Below are positions 38,458 to 47,937 of a stretch of 64,000 nt of DNA, one piece after another (position 1 is the stretch's first letter; every line of letters starts with the position of its first letter). The notes under the pieces were generated by a model, which had not been told where the DNA came from, made no database searches, and was given only the letters and a program-made list of their open reading frames with translations. This stretch comes from Erwinia billingiae Eb661 (GTDB taxonomy: Bacteria; Pseudomonadota; Gammaproteobacteria; Enterobacterales; Enterobacteriaceae): the NCBI RefSeq assembly GCF_000196615.1, contig NC_014306.1:1612001-1676000 (forward strand), written 5' to 3'. The position numbers were made by a program, and so were the translations under genes.

Positions 38458-39163
38458 GCTACAGCGCTCGCACCGATCGATTCGATCGTTTACCGACCAG
38501 CCGATGTCTGACCCGCAACGCGAGGCCATCCTGTCGGCGGCTCAGTCAGCCTCAAGCTCAAGCTTTTTGCAGTGTTCATCCATTATCCGCATTACCGATA
38601 AGGCGCTGCGTGAAAAACTGGTTGGCCTGACCGGCGGTCAAAAATATGTCGGAACGGCTGCGGAGTTCTGGGTGTTCTGCGCCGATTTTAATCGCCTGCT
38701 GCAGATTTGCCCTGAAGCCCAGTTAGGCCTGGCGGAACAGCTGCTGTTAGGCAGCGTAGACACGGCATTGATGGGACAAAATGCGATGCTCGCCGCAGAA
38801 TCCCTCGGCCTGGGTGGCGTCTTTATTGGTGGTATCCGTAACAGCATCGCCGAAGTGACCGAACTCCTGGGCCTGCCGAAATTTGTGCTGCCGCTGTTTG
38901 GTCTTTGCCTTGGCACGCCCGCGCAGACGCCACAGTTGAAACCGCGTATGCCGTTGGCGATGCTGGTGCACGAGAACCATTACCAGCCGATTGATGCGCA
39001 GGTGCTTGCCGCCTACGATGGCGAGCAGGAAGAATATTATCTTTCCCGCGAGAGCAATCCGCGTCGCGAAAGCTGGAGTGAGCACATCCAGAAAACCATC
39101 GTTAAAGAGAGCCGTCCGTTTATGCTGGACTACCTGCATAAGCAGGGTTGGGCAACGCGTTAA
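38441..39163 (+). CDS. nfsA: Oxygen-insensitive NADPH nitroreductase NfsA
   Basis: An FMN enzyme of 240 residues that reduces nitroaromatics and quinones by two-electron steps using NADPH. The FMN/substrate patterns [11 protein letters not shown] near the start, [10 protein letters not shown] and [12 protein letters not shown] fit the NfsA group. The ATG at 38441 follows GGAGAG; a longer frame starts inside ybjC without homology. The gene is 17 bases before rimK. Confidence 0.95.
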   Translation: MTPTIELQRSHRSIRSFTDQPMSDPQREAILSAAQSASSSSFLQCSSIIRITDKALREKLVGLTGGQKYVGTAAEFWVFCADFNRLLQICPEAQLGLAEQLLLGSVDTALMGQNAMLAAESLGLGGVFIGGIRNSIAEVTELLGLPKFVLPLFGLCLGTPAQTPQLKPRMPLAMLVHENHYQPIDAQVLAAYDGEQEEYYLSRESNPRRESWSEHIQKTIVKESRPFMLDYLHKQGWATR

Positions 39164-39180
39164 GTTCCCTGGAGGCAGCT

Positions 39181-40083
39181 GTGAAAATAGCGATTCTTTC
39201 CCGAGATGGCTCGCTTTACTCGTGCAAACGTCTGCTTGAGGCCGCGCGAAAGCGTGGCCACAGCGTCGAAGTGATCGATCCGCTCTCCTGCTATATGAAC
39301 ATCAATCCCGGTTCGTCGGCCATTCATTACCGTGGCAAGCAGCTGGCCCATTTTGATGCGGTGATCCCGCGCATTGGTTCGGCGATTACCTTTTATGGCA
39401 CGGCGGTGCTACGCCAGTTTGAAGTCTGTGGCAGCTATCCGTTGAATGAGTCTGTGGCCATCACCCGCGCGCGTGACAAGCTGCGGTCGCTGCAGTTGCT
39501 GGCGCGGCAGGGCATTGATATGCCGGTCACCGGCTTTGCCCATTCGCCTGATGACACCAGCGATTTGATTAAAATGGTCGGTGGCGCACCGCTGGTGGTG
39601 AAGCTGGTAGAGGGCACTCAGGGAATTGGTGTAGTGCTGGCGGAAACGCGTCAGGCAGCCGAAAGCGTTATCGATGCTTTCCGTGGACTGAATGCGCATA
39701 TTCTGGTGCAGGAATTCATTAAAGAAGCTGAAGGTCGGGATATTCGCTGCCTGGTGATTGGCGGTGAAGTAGTGGCGGCCATTGAGCGGTCAGCGAAAGA
39801 AGGGGATTTCCGTTCTAACCTTCATCGCGGCGGCACCGCACGCAGCATCGAAATTACCGGACGCGAGCGCGAAATGGCGATTAACGCGGCGTCCACGCTT
39901 GGACTGGACGTGGCGGGCGTGGATATTCTGCGGGCGAAACGTGGGCCGCTGGTGATGGAAGTGAACGCCTCTCCCGGGCTGGAAGGAATTGAAAAGACAA
40001 CCGGTTTGGATATTGCCGCAATGATGATTGGCTGGATTGAGCAACAGGCGCGCCCCGGCTTCTGTCTGAAAACCGGCGGATAA
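39181..40083 (+). CDS. rimK: Ribosomal protein S6 glutamate ligase RimK
   Basis: An ATP-grasp ligase of 300 residues that adds glutamate to the C terminus of ribosomal protein S6. The start is a GTG at 39181, preceded by GGAGG, which gives exactly the E. coli length and N terminus (KIAILSRDG). ATP-grasp patterns [36 protein letters not shown] and [14 protein letters not shown] are complete. It follows nfsA at 17 bases in the conserved operon. Confidence 0.95.
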   Translation: MKIAILSRDGSLYSCKRLLEAARKRGHSVEVIDPLSCYMNINPGSSAIHYRGKQLAHFDAVIPRIGSAITFYGTAVLRQFEVCGSYPLNESVAITRARDKLRSLQLLARQGIDMPVTGFAHSPDDTSDLIKMVGGAPLVVKLVEGTQGIGVVLAETRQAAESVIDAFRGLNAHILVQEFIKEAEGRDIRCLVIGGEVVAAIERSAKEGDFRSNLHRGGTARSIEITGREREMAINAASTLGLDVAGVDILRAKRGPLVMEVNASPGLEGIEKTTGLDIAAMMIGWIEQQARPGFCLKTGG

Positions 40084-40169
40084 GCGCATATTTCTGTCAC
40101 AATCGTGGTGTTTAACGGCGTTTTTCCGTAAGCTAGGCCGCAATTTTAAGGCGGTAAGAGAGAAAGCAC

Positions 40170-40649
40170 ATGGATTCACTCGTCGTTCCAGATATTGACG
40201 TGATACGACGTTGGCTGGATCAGCAAAGCATCACCTGGTTTGAGTGCGACTCTTGTCAGGCGCTTCACCTGCCGCATATGCAAAATTTCGACGGGGTGTT
40301 TGATGCCAAGCTCGATTTGGTCGACAACGTCATTCTGTTTTCAGCGCTGGCTGAGGTTAAACCCACTGCGCTGATCCCGCTGGTTGGCGATCTTTCGCAG
40401 ATCAACGCCAGCTCGCTGACCATTAAGGCCTTCCTGGATATTCAGGATGACAACTTGCCTAAGCTGATCGTTTGCCAGTCATTGACGGTCGCTGCGGGCA
40501 TCACCTACGGGCAATTTGCGCACTTTATGAAGCAGAGTGAAGAGCAAATCTCGATGGTGGTTCTGGAAGCGTTTGCCAACCAACTGTTGATCCCAGGCGA
40601 GGAAGACGACCGTACCGAAATCGTCTCTTCCCATTCGATCCTGCACTAA
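40170..40649 (+). CDS. ybjN: YbjN family protein
   Basis: A cytoplasmic protein of 159 residues. ECDSCQALHLPHMQNFDGVF and SEEQISMVVLEAFA match E. coli YbjN, which is linked to multicopy suppression of thermosensitive growth and to motility and biofilm control, with no defined biochemical activity. It resembles the type III chaperone fold. Eighty-six bases separate it from rimK; it may have its own promoter. Confidence 0.92.
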   Translation: MDSLVVPDIDVIRRWLDQQSITWFECDSCQALHLPHMQNFDGVFDAKLDLVDNVILFSALAEVKPTALIPLVGDLSQINASSLTIKAFLDIQDDNLPKLIVCQSLTVAAGITYGQFAHFMKQSEEQISMVVLEAFANQLLIPGEEDDRTEIVSSHSILH

Positions 40650-41078
40650 ATTCCATCCTCTCTTCTCTGTCGGGTTGATCGCTGATTAACCCGTCCTCCG
40701 CTTTGCCCGCCGTTTATTTATTCACTCTCCTTTAACTGTTGCTATTTTCCCCAGTTGATTCGCCTGAACAACCATTTTTTATTCTGCTTTATAGCCTAAA
40801 ATGCCAGATATCTGTCGCCGTTTATGCCGCCTTTGGCGTATCACATAGAGGAAACATGCATTAAAAATCGATAAAAGGCGTTTTTTACGCGGAGGGCTGG
40901 CCTGAGGGCAGCAGGGGGGCTATTCTTGCCAGGCTGCATTTCGCATGCAACGTCGCTTCAGGTATAGGTTTTTTCTATTTAACAGCACCATGAATAGTCA
41001 TTCATTATAGGGCCATGTTCTGGCCGGCTGAGCCTGTGCCTCTGTTTGTAATTATCCCTGTTCAGGAGAATGGAAAAC
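40650..41078. other. Control region upstream of potFGHI
   Basis: This 429-base stretch has no gene. Its right end holds a perfect ArgR half-site pair (40991-41004). No ybjN terminator or NtrC-like site was clear to me. Confidence 0.5.
40991..41004. promoter_or_regulatory. ArgR box upstream of potF
   Basis: TGAATAGTCATTCA is a perfect palindrome with both halves of the ARG-box consensus TGAAT-N4-ATTCA. It is 75-88 bases before the potF start, a usual operator position. ArgR usually needs two boxes; the neighbour box 21 bases away is weak. Confidence 0.6.
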
Positions 41079-42188
41079 ATGTTCAACCAACGTAAGAAAT
41101 GGTTGTCAGGTGTGGTTGCTGGCGTGTTGATGGCGGCTTCCGCTGGCGCAGGTGCTGCTGATAAGACGCTGCATGTCTATAACTGGTCAGACTATATTTC
41201 CCCGGATACCGTACCGAACTTTGAAAAACAAACCGGTATCAAAGTGGTCTATGACGTGTTTGACTCCAACGAAGTGCTCGAAGGCAAGCTGATGGCCGGT
41301 AGCACCGGTTATGACGTGGTGGTGCCGTCTTCCAGCTTCCTGGCGCGTCAGCTGCAGTCCGGCGTCTTCCAGCCTCTGGATAAGAGCAAACTGCCTAATT
41401 ACAAAAACCTCGATCCGGACATTTTGAAAAAGCTGGATCAGCACGATCCGGGCAACAAATACGCCATCCCTTACCTGTGGGCGACCACCGGTATCGGCTA
41501 TAACGTTGATAAAGTTAAAGCGGCGCTGGGCAAAGATGCCCCGGTCGACAGCTGGGATCTGGTGCTGAAACCGGAAAACCTGGAAAAACTAAAAAGCTGC
41601 GGCGTGTCGTTCCTCGATGCACCGGAAGAGATCTTCGCCACCGTACTGAACTACCTCGGCAAAGATCCGAACAGCACCGATCCTAAAGATTACTCTGGTG
41701 CGGCCACCGACCTGCTGCTGAAGCTGCGTCCGAGCATCCGTTATTTCCACTCTTCTCAATACATTAACGACCTGGCAAATGGCAACACCTGCGTGGCGAT
41801 TGGCTGGGCGGGTGACGTTCTGCAGGCGAAAAACCGTGCGATTGAAGCGAAAAACGGCGTTCACCTGGCGTACAGCATTCCTAAAGAAGGTGCGCTGGCG
41901 TTCTTCGATATGCTGGCGATCCCTAAAGATGCCAAAAACGTCGATGAAGCTTACCAGTTCCTCAACTATCTGATGGAGCCGAAGGTCATTGCTGACGTCT
42001 CTAACAAGGTGTTCTATGCCAACGGAAACAAAGCTTCCGTTCCGCTGATCAATGAAGATATCCGCAACAACCCTGGCATCTTCCCAACGCCAGAAACCAT
42101 GGCGAAACTGTTCGTGCTGAAAGTACAGGATCCGAAACTTGACCGTGTGCGTACGCGCGCATGGACTAAAGTTAAAAGTGGTAAGTAA
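41079..42188 (+). CDS. potF: Putrescine-binding periplasmic protein PotF
   Basis: The receptor of the PotFGHI putrescine importer, 369 residues. The signal peptide ends at about residue 27 (AGAGAA before DKT). The mature start [21 protein letters not shown] and the C terminus [13 protein letters not shown] match E. coli PotF. Trp/Tyr and acidic residues that cage diamines are in the family positions ([21 protein letters not shown]). Two starts are possible: ATG 41070 lies too close to AGGAG, so I prefer ATG 41079 ten bases after it. A terminator-like hairpin follows before potG. Confidence 0.95.
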   Translation: MFNQRKKWLSGVVAGVLMAASAGAGAADKTLHVYNWSDYISPDTVPNFEKQTGIKVVYDVFDSNEVLEGKLMAGSTGYDVVVPSSSFLARQLQSGVFQPLDKSKLPNYKNLDPDILKKLDQHDPGNKYAIPYLWATTGIGYNVDKVKAALGKDAPVDSWDLVLKPENLEKLKSCGVSFLDAPEEIFATVLNYLGKDPNSTDPKDYSGAATDLLLKLRPSIRYFHSSQYINDLANGNTCVAIGWAGDVLQAKNRAIEAKNGVHLAYSIPKEGALAFFDMLAIPKDAKNVDEAYQFLNYLMEPKVIADVSNKVFYANGNKASVPLINEDIRNNPGIFPTPETMAKLFVLKVQDPKLDRVRTRAWTKVKSGK

Positions 42189-42225
42189 CAGACATTAGTG
42201 GATTTGACTCACTTTTGATCGTGCA

Positions 42226-42261
42226 ACAGAGGCGCAGTGACTGGCCTCTGTTTTGTCTTTT
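42226..42261 (+). terminator. Intra-operon terminator/attenuator between potF and potG
   Basis: An 8-bp perfect stem (42226-42233 with 42244-42251) is followed by TTTGTCTTTTA. Partial termination would give more potF than potGHI mRNA. Confidence 0.75.
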
Positions 42262-42303
42262 ATACGGCTGAGATGCCGTATTCTCTCAAGCCGCCGGAGA
42301 GTA

Positions 42304-43443
42304 ATGGTAGTGAACGACGCGATCGCCCGTCCGCAACAAAAAGCAGCCAAGGCCTTAACGCCACTGCTCGAGATCCGCAATCTGACCAAGTCTTTCGACG
42401 GTCAACATGCGGTTGATGATGTCAACCTGACGATCTACAAAGGTGAGATTTTTGCACTGCTTGGCGCCTCAGGCTGCGGCAAATCGACGCTGCTACGTAT
42501 GCTGGCAGGATTCGAGCCGCCAACCTCCGGGCAGATTATGCTGGATGGCCAGGATCTCTCCCACGTGCCGCCTTACCAGCGCCCAATTAATATGATGTTC
42601 CAGTCTTACGCGCTGTTCCCACACATGACGGTGGAGCAGAATATCGCCTTCGGCCTGAAGCAGGACCGGCTGGCAAAAGACGAGATCACCAGCCGCGTGG
42701 CAGAAATGCTGACGCTGGTGCATATGCAGGAGTTTGCTAAACGCAAACCGCATCAACTTTCTGGAGGACAGCGCCAGCGTGTGGCGTTGGCCCGCAGCCT
42801 GGCTAAACGTCCTAAGCTGCTACTGCTGGATGAGCCAATGGGCGCGCTGGATAAGAAGCTGCGCGACCGTATGCAGCATGAAGTGGTCGATATTCTGGAG
42901 CGCGTCGGTGCAACCTGCGTAATGGTGACCCACGACCAGGAAGAAGCGATGACCATGGCCGGCCGTATTGCGATCATGAACCGTGGCAAGTTCGTGCAAA
43001 TCGGCGAGCCGGAAGAGATTTATGAGCATCCGACCACCCGCTACAGCGCGGAATTTATCGGATCGGTAAACCTGTTCGAAGGGATTTTACGTGAGCGTCA
43101 GGCCGATGGTCTGGTGATTGAAAGCCTAGGGCTGATCCATCCTCTAAAGGTCGATTCTGATGCCTCCGTGGTGGACGGCGTGCCGGTGCACGTCGCGCTG
43201 CGTCCTGAGAAAGTCATGCTGTGTGAAGAGGTTCCGGCAGACGGTTGCAACTTCGCGGTCGGTGAAGTGGTGCACATTGCCTATCTGGGCGATCTGTCGA
43301 TTTACCATGTGCGCCTGCGCAGCGGTCAGATGATCAGTGCTCAGTTACAGAACGCCCATCGCTTCCGCAAGGGTGCGCCAACCTGGGGGGACGAAGTGCG
43401 TCTCTGTTGGGAAGCGGACAGTTGCGTGGTTCTGACGGTGTAG
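42304..43443 (+). CDS. potG: Putrescine ABC transporter ATP-binding protein PotG
   Basis: The ATPase of the putrescine importer, 379 residues. Walker A GASGCGKST, signature LSGGQRQRV and Walker B LLLDEPMGALD are present, with a C-terminal TOBE domain after about residue 290. The start ATG 42304 (four bases after GGAG) adds two residues before the VNDAIARPQ start known in E. coli; a GTG at 42310 is an alternative. It is 116 bases after potF and eleven bases before potH. Confidence 0.94.
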   Translation: MVVNDAIARPQQKAAKALTPLLEIRNLTKSFDGQHAVDDVNLTIYKGEIFALLGASGCGKSTLLRMLAGFEPPTSGQIMLDGQDLSHVPPYQRPINMMFQSYALFPHMTVEQNIAFGLKQDRLAKDEITSRVAEMLTLVHMQEFAKRKPHQLSGGQRQRVALARSLAKRPKLLLLDEPMGALDKKLRDRMQHEVVDILERVGATCVMVTHDQEEAMTMAGRIAIMNRGKFVQIGEPEEIYEHPTTRYSAEFIGSVNLFEGILRERQADGLVIESLGLIHPLKVDSDASVVDGVPVHVALRPEKVMLCEEVPADGCNFAVGEVVHIAYLGDLSIYHVRLRSGQMISAQLQNAHRFRKGAPTWGDEVRLCWEADSCVVLTV

Positions 43444-43453
43444 TGGGGGAGTG

Positions 43454-44416
43454 ATGAGCGAGAATTCTTCGAGAACGACCGAGCCACCAACCCGACAGCA
43501 GGGTGCTTTTAGCGCGCTTCTCGGCCGGTTGCAGATGAAACAGGGCCGCAAGCTGGTTATTGCACTGCCTTATTTGTGGCTGATACTGCTGTTCCTGCTG
43601 CCATTTTTGATCGTGCTGAAAATCAGCTTCGCTGATATTGCGCGCGCGATCCCACCGTATACCGATTTAGTGACCTGGGCCGATGGTCAGCTGACCATGG
43701 TAATGAATCTGGGCAACTACATCACGCTGACAGACGATCCGCTGTACGTGGATGCGTATCTGCACTCGTTGCAGGTCGCCGCGATCTCGACGGTTGTTTG
43801 TCTGCTGATTGGCTACCCGCTGGCGTGGGCAGTGGCGCACAGTTCACCGTCAACGCGTAATATTCTACTGTTACTGGTGATCTTGCCTTCCTGGACCTCG
43901 TTCCTGGTGCGCGTGTATGCCTGGATGGGCATTCTGAATGACAACGGTATTCTGAACCGCTTCCTGATGTGGACCGGCATTACCGATCATCCGATCGCCA
44001 TTCTGTATACCAATCTGGCGGTCTATATCGGCATCGTGTACTGCTATTTACCGTTTATGGTGTTGCCGATTTATACCGCGTTAACGCGTATCGATTATTC
44101 GCTGGTGGAAGCGTCGCTGGACCTTGGCGCGCGTCCGATGAAAACCTTTTTTAGCGTGATTGTGCCGTTGACCAAAGGCGGCATTATCGCCGGTTCCATG
44201 CTGGTGTTTATCCCTGCGGTGGGTGAGTACGTGATCCCCGAACTGCTGGGCGGCCCTGACAGTATTATGATCGGTCGCGTGCTCTGGCAGGAGTTCTTTA
44301 ATAACCGTGACTGGCCGGTAGCGTCGGCACTGGCGGTGATTATTCTGCTGATTTTGATCCTGCCGATTATCTGGTTCCATAAGCATCAGAATAAAGAGCT
44401 GGGGGAAACGAAATGA
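43454..44416 (+). CDS. potH: Putrescine ABC transporter permease PotH
   Basis: An inner membrane permease of 320 residues with six membrane segments, family PotB/PotH. The EAA loop is in LVEASLDLGARPMKTFFSVI. ATG 43454 follows GGGGGAG; GTG at 43451 is an alternative one codon earlier. The stop overlaps the potI start by four bases. Confidence 0.94.
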   Translation: MSENSSRTTEPPTRQQGAFSALLGRLQMKQGRKLVIALPYLWLILLFLLPFLIVLKISFADIARAIPPYTDLVTWADGQLTMVMNLGNYITLTDDPLYVDAYLHSLQVAAISTVVCLLIGYPLAWAVAHSSPSTRNILLLLVILPSWTSFLVRVYAWMGILNDNGILNRFLMWTGITDHPIAILYTNLAVYIGIVYCYLPFMVLPIYTALTRIDYSLVEASLDLGARPMKTFFSVIVPLTKGGIIAGSMLVFIPAVGEYVIPELLGGPDSIMIGRVLWQEFFNNRDWPVASALAVIILLILILPIIWFHKHQNKELGETK

Positions 44417-45255
44417 CTACCTTACCCACCATTCGTTCTCCATGGCGCACGGCGATCCTCGTGGTGTGCTTCTTCTTCCTGTATGCGCCGATGGCGTTGC
44501 TGGTGATCTATTCGTTTAACTCCTCGCAACTGGCGGCATGGGAGAGTTTCTCCCTGCACTGGTATAACGTGTTGTTCCATGATGATGCGATGATCAGCGC
44601 GGTGACCCTGAGCCTGAGCATTGCCGCGCTGGCGGCAACGGCGGCGTCGGTCCTGGGCACCATTGCGGCGGTGATTATCGTGCGGTTTGGTCGCTTTAAA
44701 GGCTCAACCGGATTTGCGTTTATGCTGACCGCACCATTGGTGATGCCCGATGTGATCACCGGCCTGTCGTTACTGCTGCTGTTTGTTGCGATGGCCAATA
44801 CCTTTGGCTGGCCTGCCGACCGCGGAATGCTGACTATCTGGCTGGCGCACGTCACCTTCTGTACCGCTTATGTGGCGGTGGTGATCAACTCGCGTCTGCG
44901 CGAGCTTGACCGCTCCATTGAAGAAGCGGCGATGGATTTGGGTGCCACACCGTTGAAGGTGTTCTTTGTGATTACCGTTCCGATGATCGCCCCGGCGATT
45001 GTCACCGGCTGGCTGCTGGCCTTTACGCTGTCGCTGGATGACCTGGTAATTTCCAGCTTTGTCACCGGGCCAGGTGCCACCACCTTGCCGATGCAGATCT
45101 TTGCAACGGTTCGCCGTGGCGTGAACCCGGAAATCAACGCGCTGGCGTCGTTAATCCTTTTTGTGGTGGGCATCGTGGGCTTTATCGCCTGGCGCTTTAT
45201 GGCGCACGAAGAGAAGCAGCGGCTGCGTGATATTCAAAAGGCGCGAGGCGGTTAA
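44413..45255 (+). CDS. potI: Putrescine ABC transporter permease PotI
   Basis: The second permease of the putrescine importer, 280 residues, six membrane segments, family PotC/PotI. The EAA loop is in IEEAAMDLGATPLKVFFVIT. ATGA overlap with potH indicates coupled translation. It ends the pot operon; a long hairpin follows. Confidence 0.94.
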   Translation: MTTLPTIRSPWRTAILVVCFFFLYAPMALLVIYSFNSSQLAAWESFSLHWYNVLFHDDAMISAVTLSLSIAALAATAASVLGTIAAVIIVRFGRFKGSTGFAFMLTAPLVMPDVITGLSLLLLFVAMANTFGWPADRGMLTIWLAHVTFCTAYVAVVINSRLRELDRSIEEAAMDLGATPLKVFFVITVPMIAPAIVTGWLLAFTLSLDDLVISSFVTGPGATTLPMQIFATVRRGVNPEINALASLILFVVGIVGFIAWRFMAHEEKQRLRDIQKARGG

Positions 45256-45282
45256 GTAGCGTTAGCGCTCTGTAAGGCGATT

Positions 45283-45320
45283 TTTGCCGCCACCCACTGT
45301 CGTATTTGGGTGGCGGCAAA
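45283..45320. other. Long perfect hairpin between potI and the M20 amidohydrolase gene
   Basis: A perfect 14-bp stem (45283-45296 with 45307-45320) with a ten-base loop. The genes on both sides converge on it. It has no T-run after the stem on either strand, so it is not a classic intrinsic terminator; it may block 3' exonucleases or act with Rho. Confidence 0.55.
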
Positions 45321-45334
45321 CTGTCAGAGCGAGG

Positions 45335-46438
45335 CTATCCGAGGACCTTCTTCACGCAGGCTTTAAACACCTTGATGCCGACAGGCAGCGAGTTCAGGTC
45401 GAAATGCATATCGGGATGATGCAGGCCCGGCACTAATCCCGTCCCTAATCCCCAGAAACCGGACTTGACCTCAGGGCGCTGCACCGCATAGTGGAAGAAG
45501 TCTTCGCTACCCGGCGTGGAACGGACCGGCATCAACGCCTCTTCACCCAGCACCTCTTTGATTGACGCCGAAATCAGCGCGGTCATCTCATCATCAATCT
45601 CTGCCGCTGGCATCGATTTCAGAACGACGATATGCGCGGTTGCGCCATAAGCGGCGACGCTGTGCTGAACGGCTTTTTCTACCCGCGCCTGCAACACCTC
45701 CATATCTTCATTTTCCGCTGCGCGAAGATCGAATACCACGCGGGCTTCATCGGGAATGGAGTTGGTCACGCCGGCATCGCACAGGAAGCGGGTGGCTTTA
45801 GCACTCCAGCTCTTACCGGGTGCCATATGCACGCCATTAACGGCCTGCACCGCGGCGGCACCGGCATCAAGCGCATTAATCCCAAGGTGAGGGCGCGCGC
45901 CGTGTGCCGTCTGGCCGCGGATGGTCGCTTCAATGGTGACACAGGCGGAATAATAGACCGCCGGAATGGCTGTGCCGACTTCGCACTCTTCTGCCGGACG
46001 CAGGTGGAAGCCCAGAATCATGTCGACATCGTCGATGGCGCCGCCGGCAATCATCGCCAGCGCACCGGTGCCTAACTCTTCTGCAGGCTGGAAGATCAGC
46101 TTCAGGCGGCCTTTTTTCACCGCGCCTTCAGCAATCAACTCCTGCGCCGCAGTCAGCACAACCGAGGAATGGCCGTCATGACCACAGGTATGACGTGCAC
46201 AGGCTTCGCCATTAATGATATGGCCCAGCGCATCCATGTCTGCCCGCAGAGCGAGGGTAGGGCCCGGCACGCCGCTGTCCAGCACGGCGACGATACCCGT
46301 GGTGCCATTAAAGTTGTCCTGCACCGCATAACCTGCTGCTTTAAGCTGCTGGCTGATATAGGCCGAGGTTTTAAATTCCTGGAATCCCAGTTCAGGGATC
46401 TCATGCAGATAAGCGTAATGTTCTAAAACTTTTAACAC
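45335..46438 (-). CDS. M20-family amidohydrolase
   Basis: A zinc or manganese amidohydrolase of 367 residues in the M20D group (hippurate hydrolase, indole-acetyl-amino-acid hydrolase, AbgB types). Metal-ligand patterns are complete: ACARHTCGHDGHSSVV, QPAEELGTGA, GFHLRP and the late HHPDMHFD. A dimerisation lid domain lies at about 175-290. The start GTG 46438 is eight bases after GGAG; GTG 46447 overlaps that site. It lies 24 bases downstream of a degraded two-gene transporter remnant on the same strand, so it was once, and may still be, in an operon with it. The substrate is unknown. Confidence 0.85.
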   Translation of the reverse strand: MLKVLEHYAYLHEIPELGFQEFKTSAYISQQLKAAGYAVQDNFNGTTGIVAVLDSGVPGPTLALRADMDALGHIINGEACARHTCGHDGHSSVVLTAAQELIAEGAVKKGRLKLIFQPAEELGTGALAMIAGGAIDDVDMILGFHLRPAEECEVGTAIPAVYYSACVTIEATIRGQTAHGARPHLGINALDAGAAAVQAVNGVHMAPGKSWSAKATRFLCDAGVTNSIPDEARVVFDLRAAENEDMEVLQARVEKAVQHSVAAYGATAHIVVLKSMPAAEIDDEMTALISASIKEVLGEEALMPVRSTPGSEDFFHYAVQRPEVKSGFWGLGTGLVPGLHHPDMHFDLNSLPVGIKVFKACVKKVLG

Positions 46439-46462
46439 GTTAAGCACTCCATTTATCAGTTA

Positions 46463-47048
46463 TCAGGCAACCACTCGCATGACCAACATCGAGATGACCG
46501 CATTCAGGATGCTGGTCACCAACGGCAGTGGCCAGTACTTCTTCGGCACGTCGGACACACCCAGCAGACGGCCCATGTATTGTCACTGTGCGGTGCAAAC
46601 ACCTTACCAATAAAGCCCATAATCCCGGGTAAATTTAGCATCTCCGCAATCACATACGCCATCACCACATTCGGCAATAAATTTTGAATGGCGATCCGCG
46701 GGATCAATACCGGAATCGACAGAGAAACAAATAGTGCTGAGCCAATGGCAAAATAGTTATTGATTAATCCCGCACCGGAATACTGCCAGGCCGCCATAAT
46801 AACCCCGTCCTTTTTGCTGATTTGCTTCTCGTCATACAGTTCTTTGGTTAATGCTGCGCCTGCATCGGTACTTTGCAAATCGGTAATTAGCGCCAGGCCG
46901 GATCGACCCGGCAAACCTAAAACAGGTTTTAATAACGGCGTGAGTAATTTATGCGCAGCGCGGATGGCACCGTAATGGGTGAATATTTCCAGCAGACCCC
47001 AATGCCGACAGTCACTCTGGCTGGCGAGCACGTTATCTCTTCCTTCAT
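46463..47048 (-). pseudogene. Collapsed remnant of YjiH-like and YjiG-like transporter genes
   Basis: Reading the minus strand, a good ribosome site (GGGAGGAG) and ATG at 47048 open a frame (MKEEITCSPARV) that has no continuing homology. A different frame then carries a nucleoside-recognition-domain segment (GLLEIFTHYGAIRAAHKLLT, later QYSGAGLINNYFAIGSALF) as in YjiH-type proteins. This runs directly into a YjiG-like N-terminal part (NLLPNVVMAYVIAEMLNL) in the same frame. After FAP the frame is lost near 46585, the expected middle is missing, and a third frame gives the YjiG-like end (GRLLGVSDVPKKYWPLPLVT to TGA 46463-46465). So at least one fusion, one internal deletion and two frame breaks are visible. 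Intact homologs are two membrane proteins of about 230 and 150 residues beside peptidase genes. Confidence 0.8.
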
Positions 47049-47397
47049 CAACGTTTCTCCTCCCAAAAATAGAAAAATGCTAATAACGCAGCAAAAAAGG
47101 GGCCCTGAGTGGCACTCTTTCGGTAATTGCGCTAAAAATAACCTGTTAACTTTCAGGTAAGGATGAATTGCAGAGTTCGTGCCAGTGTGGCTGAATTAAA
47201 CAAAATAACTGTCGATAAACCCTTATTACCGCCATCGTTGCGAATGAAGGCGTAATAAAAAAAACATCATGTAATGCCGACCTTCAATATTTATCCAGTC
47301 TTATTTATCGTAAAATCAGGCAACAGGTCGGTGGACCCCCACTATCGCGCACGTGCACTGTTTTGGGGCGGAGCAACAGGTTGGTCAGGAGAGTGTC
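47049..47397. other. Intergenic region between the transporter remnant and ybjO
   Basis: This 349-base stretch holds the divergent starts of the remnant and of ybjO. I see no gene, repeat or clear promoter in it. Confidence 0.5.
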
Positions 47398-47877
47398 ATG
47401 TCAGAGGTGTTCAGAGAGGGTAAAGCAGTCCTGAAATCACCGTCTTCAATCCCTGTGGCGGTGCTGGTGGCGGGCATCGCGGCGATCGCTACGCGCGTAC
47501 TCGGCGTGGCCTTGCAGGTGCATGACTTAGGTCTGGCAGAAGTCATGAGCTTTGTTTATCGCAGTGCTCAGGCGTGGAACTCGACGTTGATTTTTATCGC
47601 CAGCCAGCTGATCTTCTTTTTTGAGCTGCGTTGCGCGGTTGCGATGATGCATGGGAAAAACTGGGGACGCTGGGGCTTTGTGATTTCTCAAATCACCGTG
47701 TTGATCTATATGTTTTGCGCGTCGATGGGCTGGATCTATCCTGAACTGTTCAGCGTCAGTGGCGAGAACAACCTGCAAATTATTCATCTGCTGATCTCGC
47801 AGAAGTTGCCCGATCTGCTGATTATCCTGCTGCTGTTTATGCCTGAAAGCAGCCGGCGATTTTTTAGGCAGCACTGA
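47398..47877 (+). CDS. ybjO: Inner membrane protein YbjO
   Basis: A four-segment membrane protein of 159 residues of unknown function. Patterns RSAQAWNSTLIFIASQLIFFFE, SMGWIYPELFSVSGE and LPDLLIILLLFMPESSRRFF follow E. coli YbjO, and it stands after the pot region as there. The ATG at 47398 is preceded by AGGAGAG; an upstream ATG in frame lacks homology. In E. coli rlmC follows; here artJ comes 60 bases later, so rlmC is absent from this place. Confidence 0.82.
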   Translation: MSEVFREGKAVLKSPSSIPVAVLVAGIAAIATRVLGVALQVHDLGLAEVMSFVYRSAQAWNSTLIFIASQLIFFFELRCAVAMMHGKNWGRWGFVISQITVLIYMFCASMGWIYPELFSVSGENNLQIIHLLISQKLPDLLIILLLFMPESSRRFFRQH

Positions 47878-47937
47878 ACGGCGGCACGACAGACGCCGAC
47901 CTTCTGTCGGCTGAGGGAGCAATAAACCTTTTTTAAG

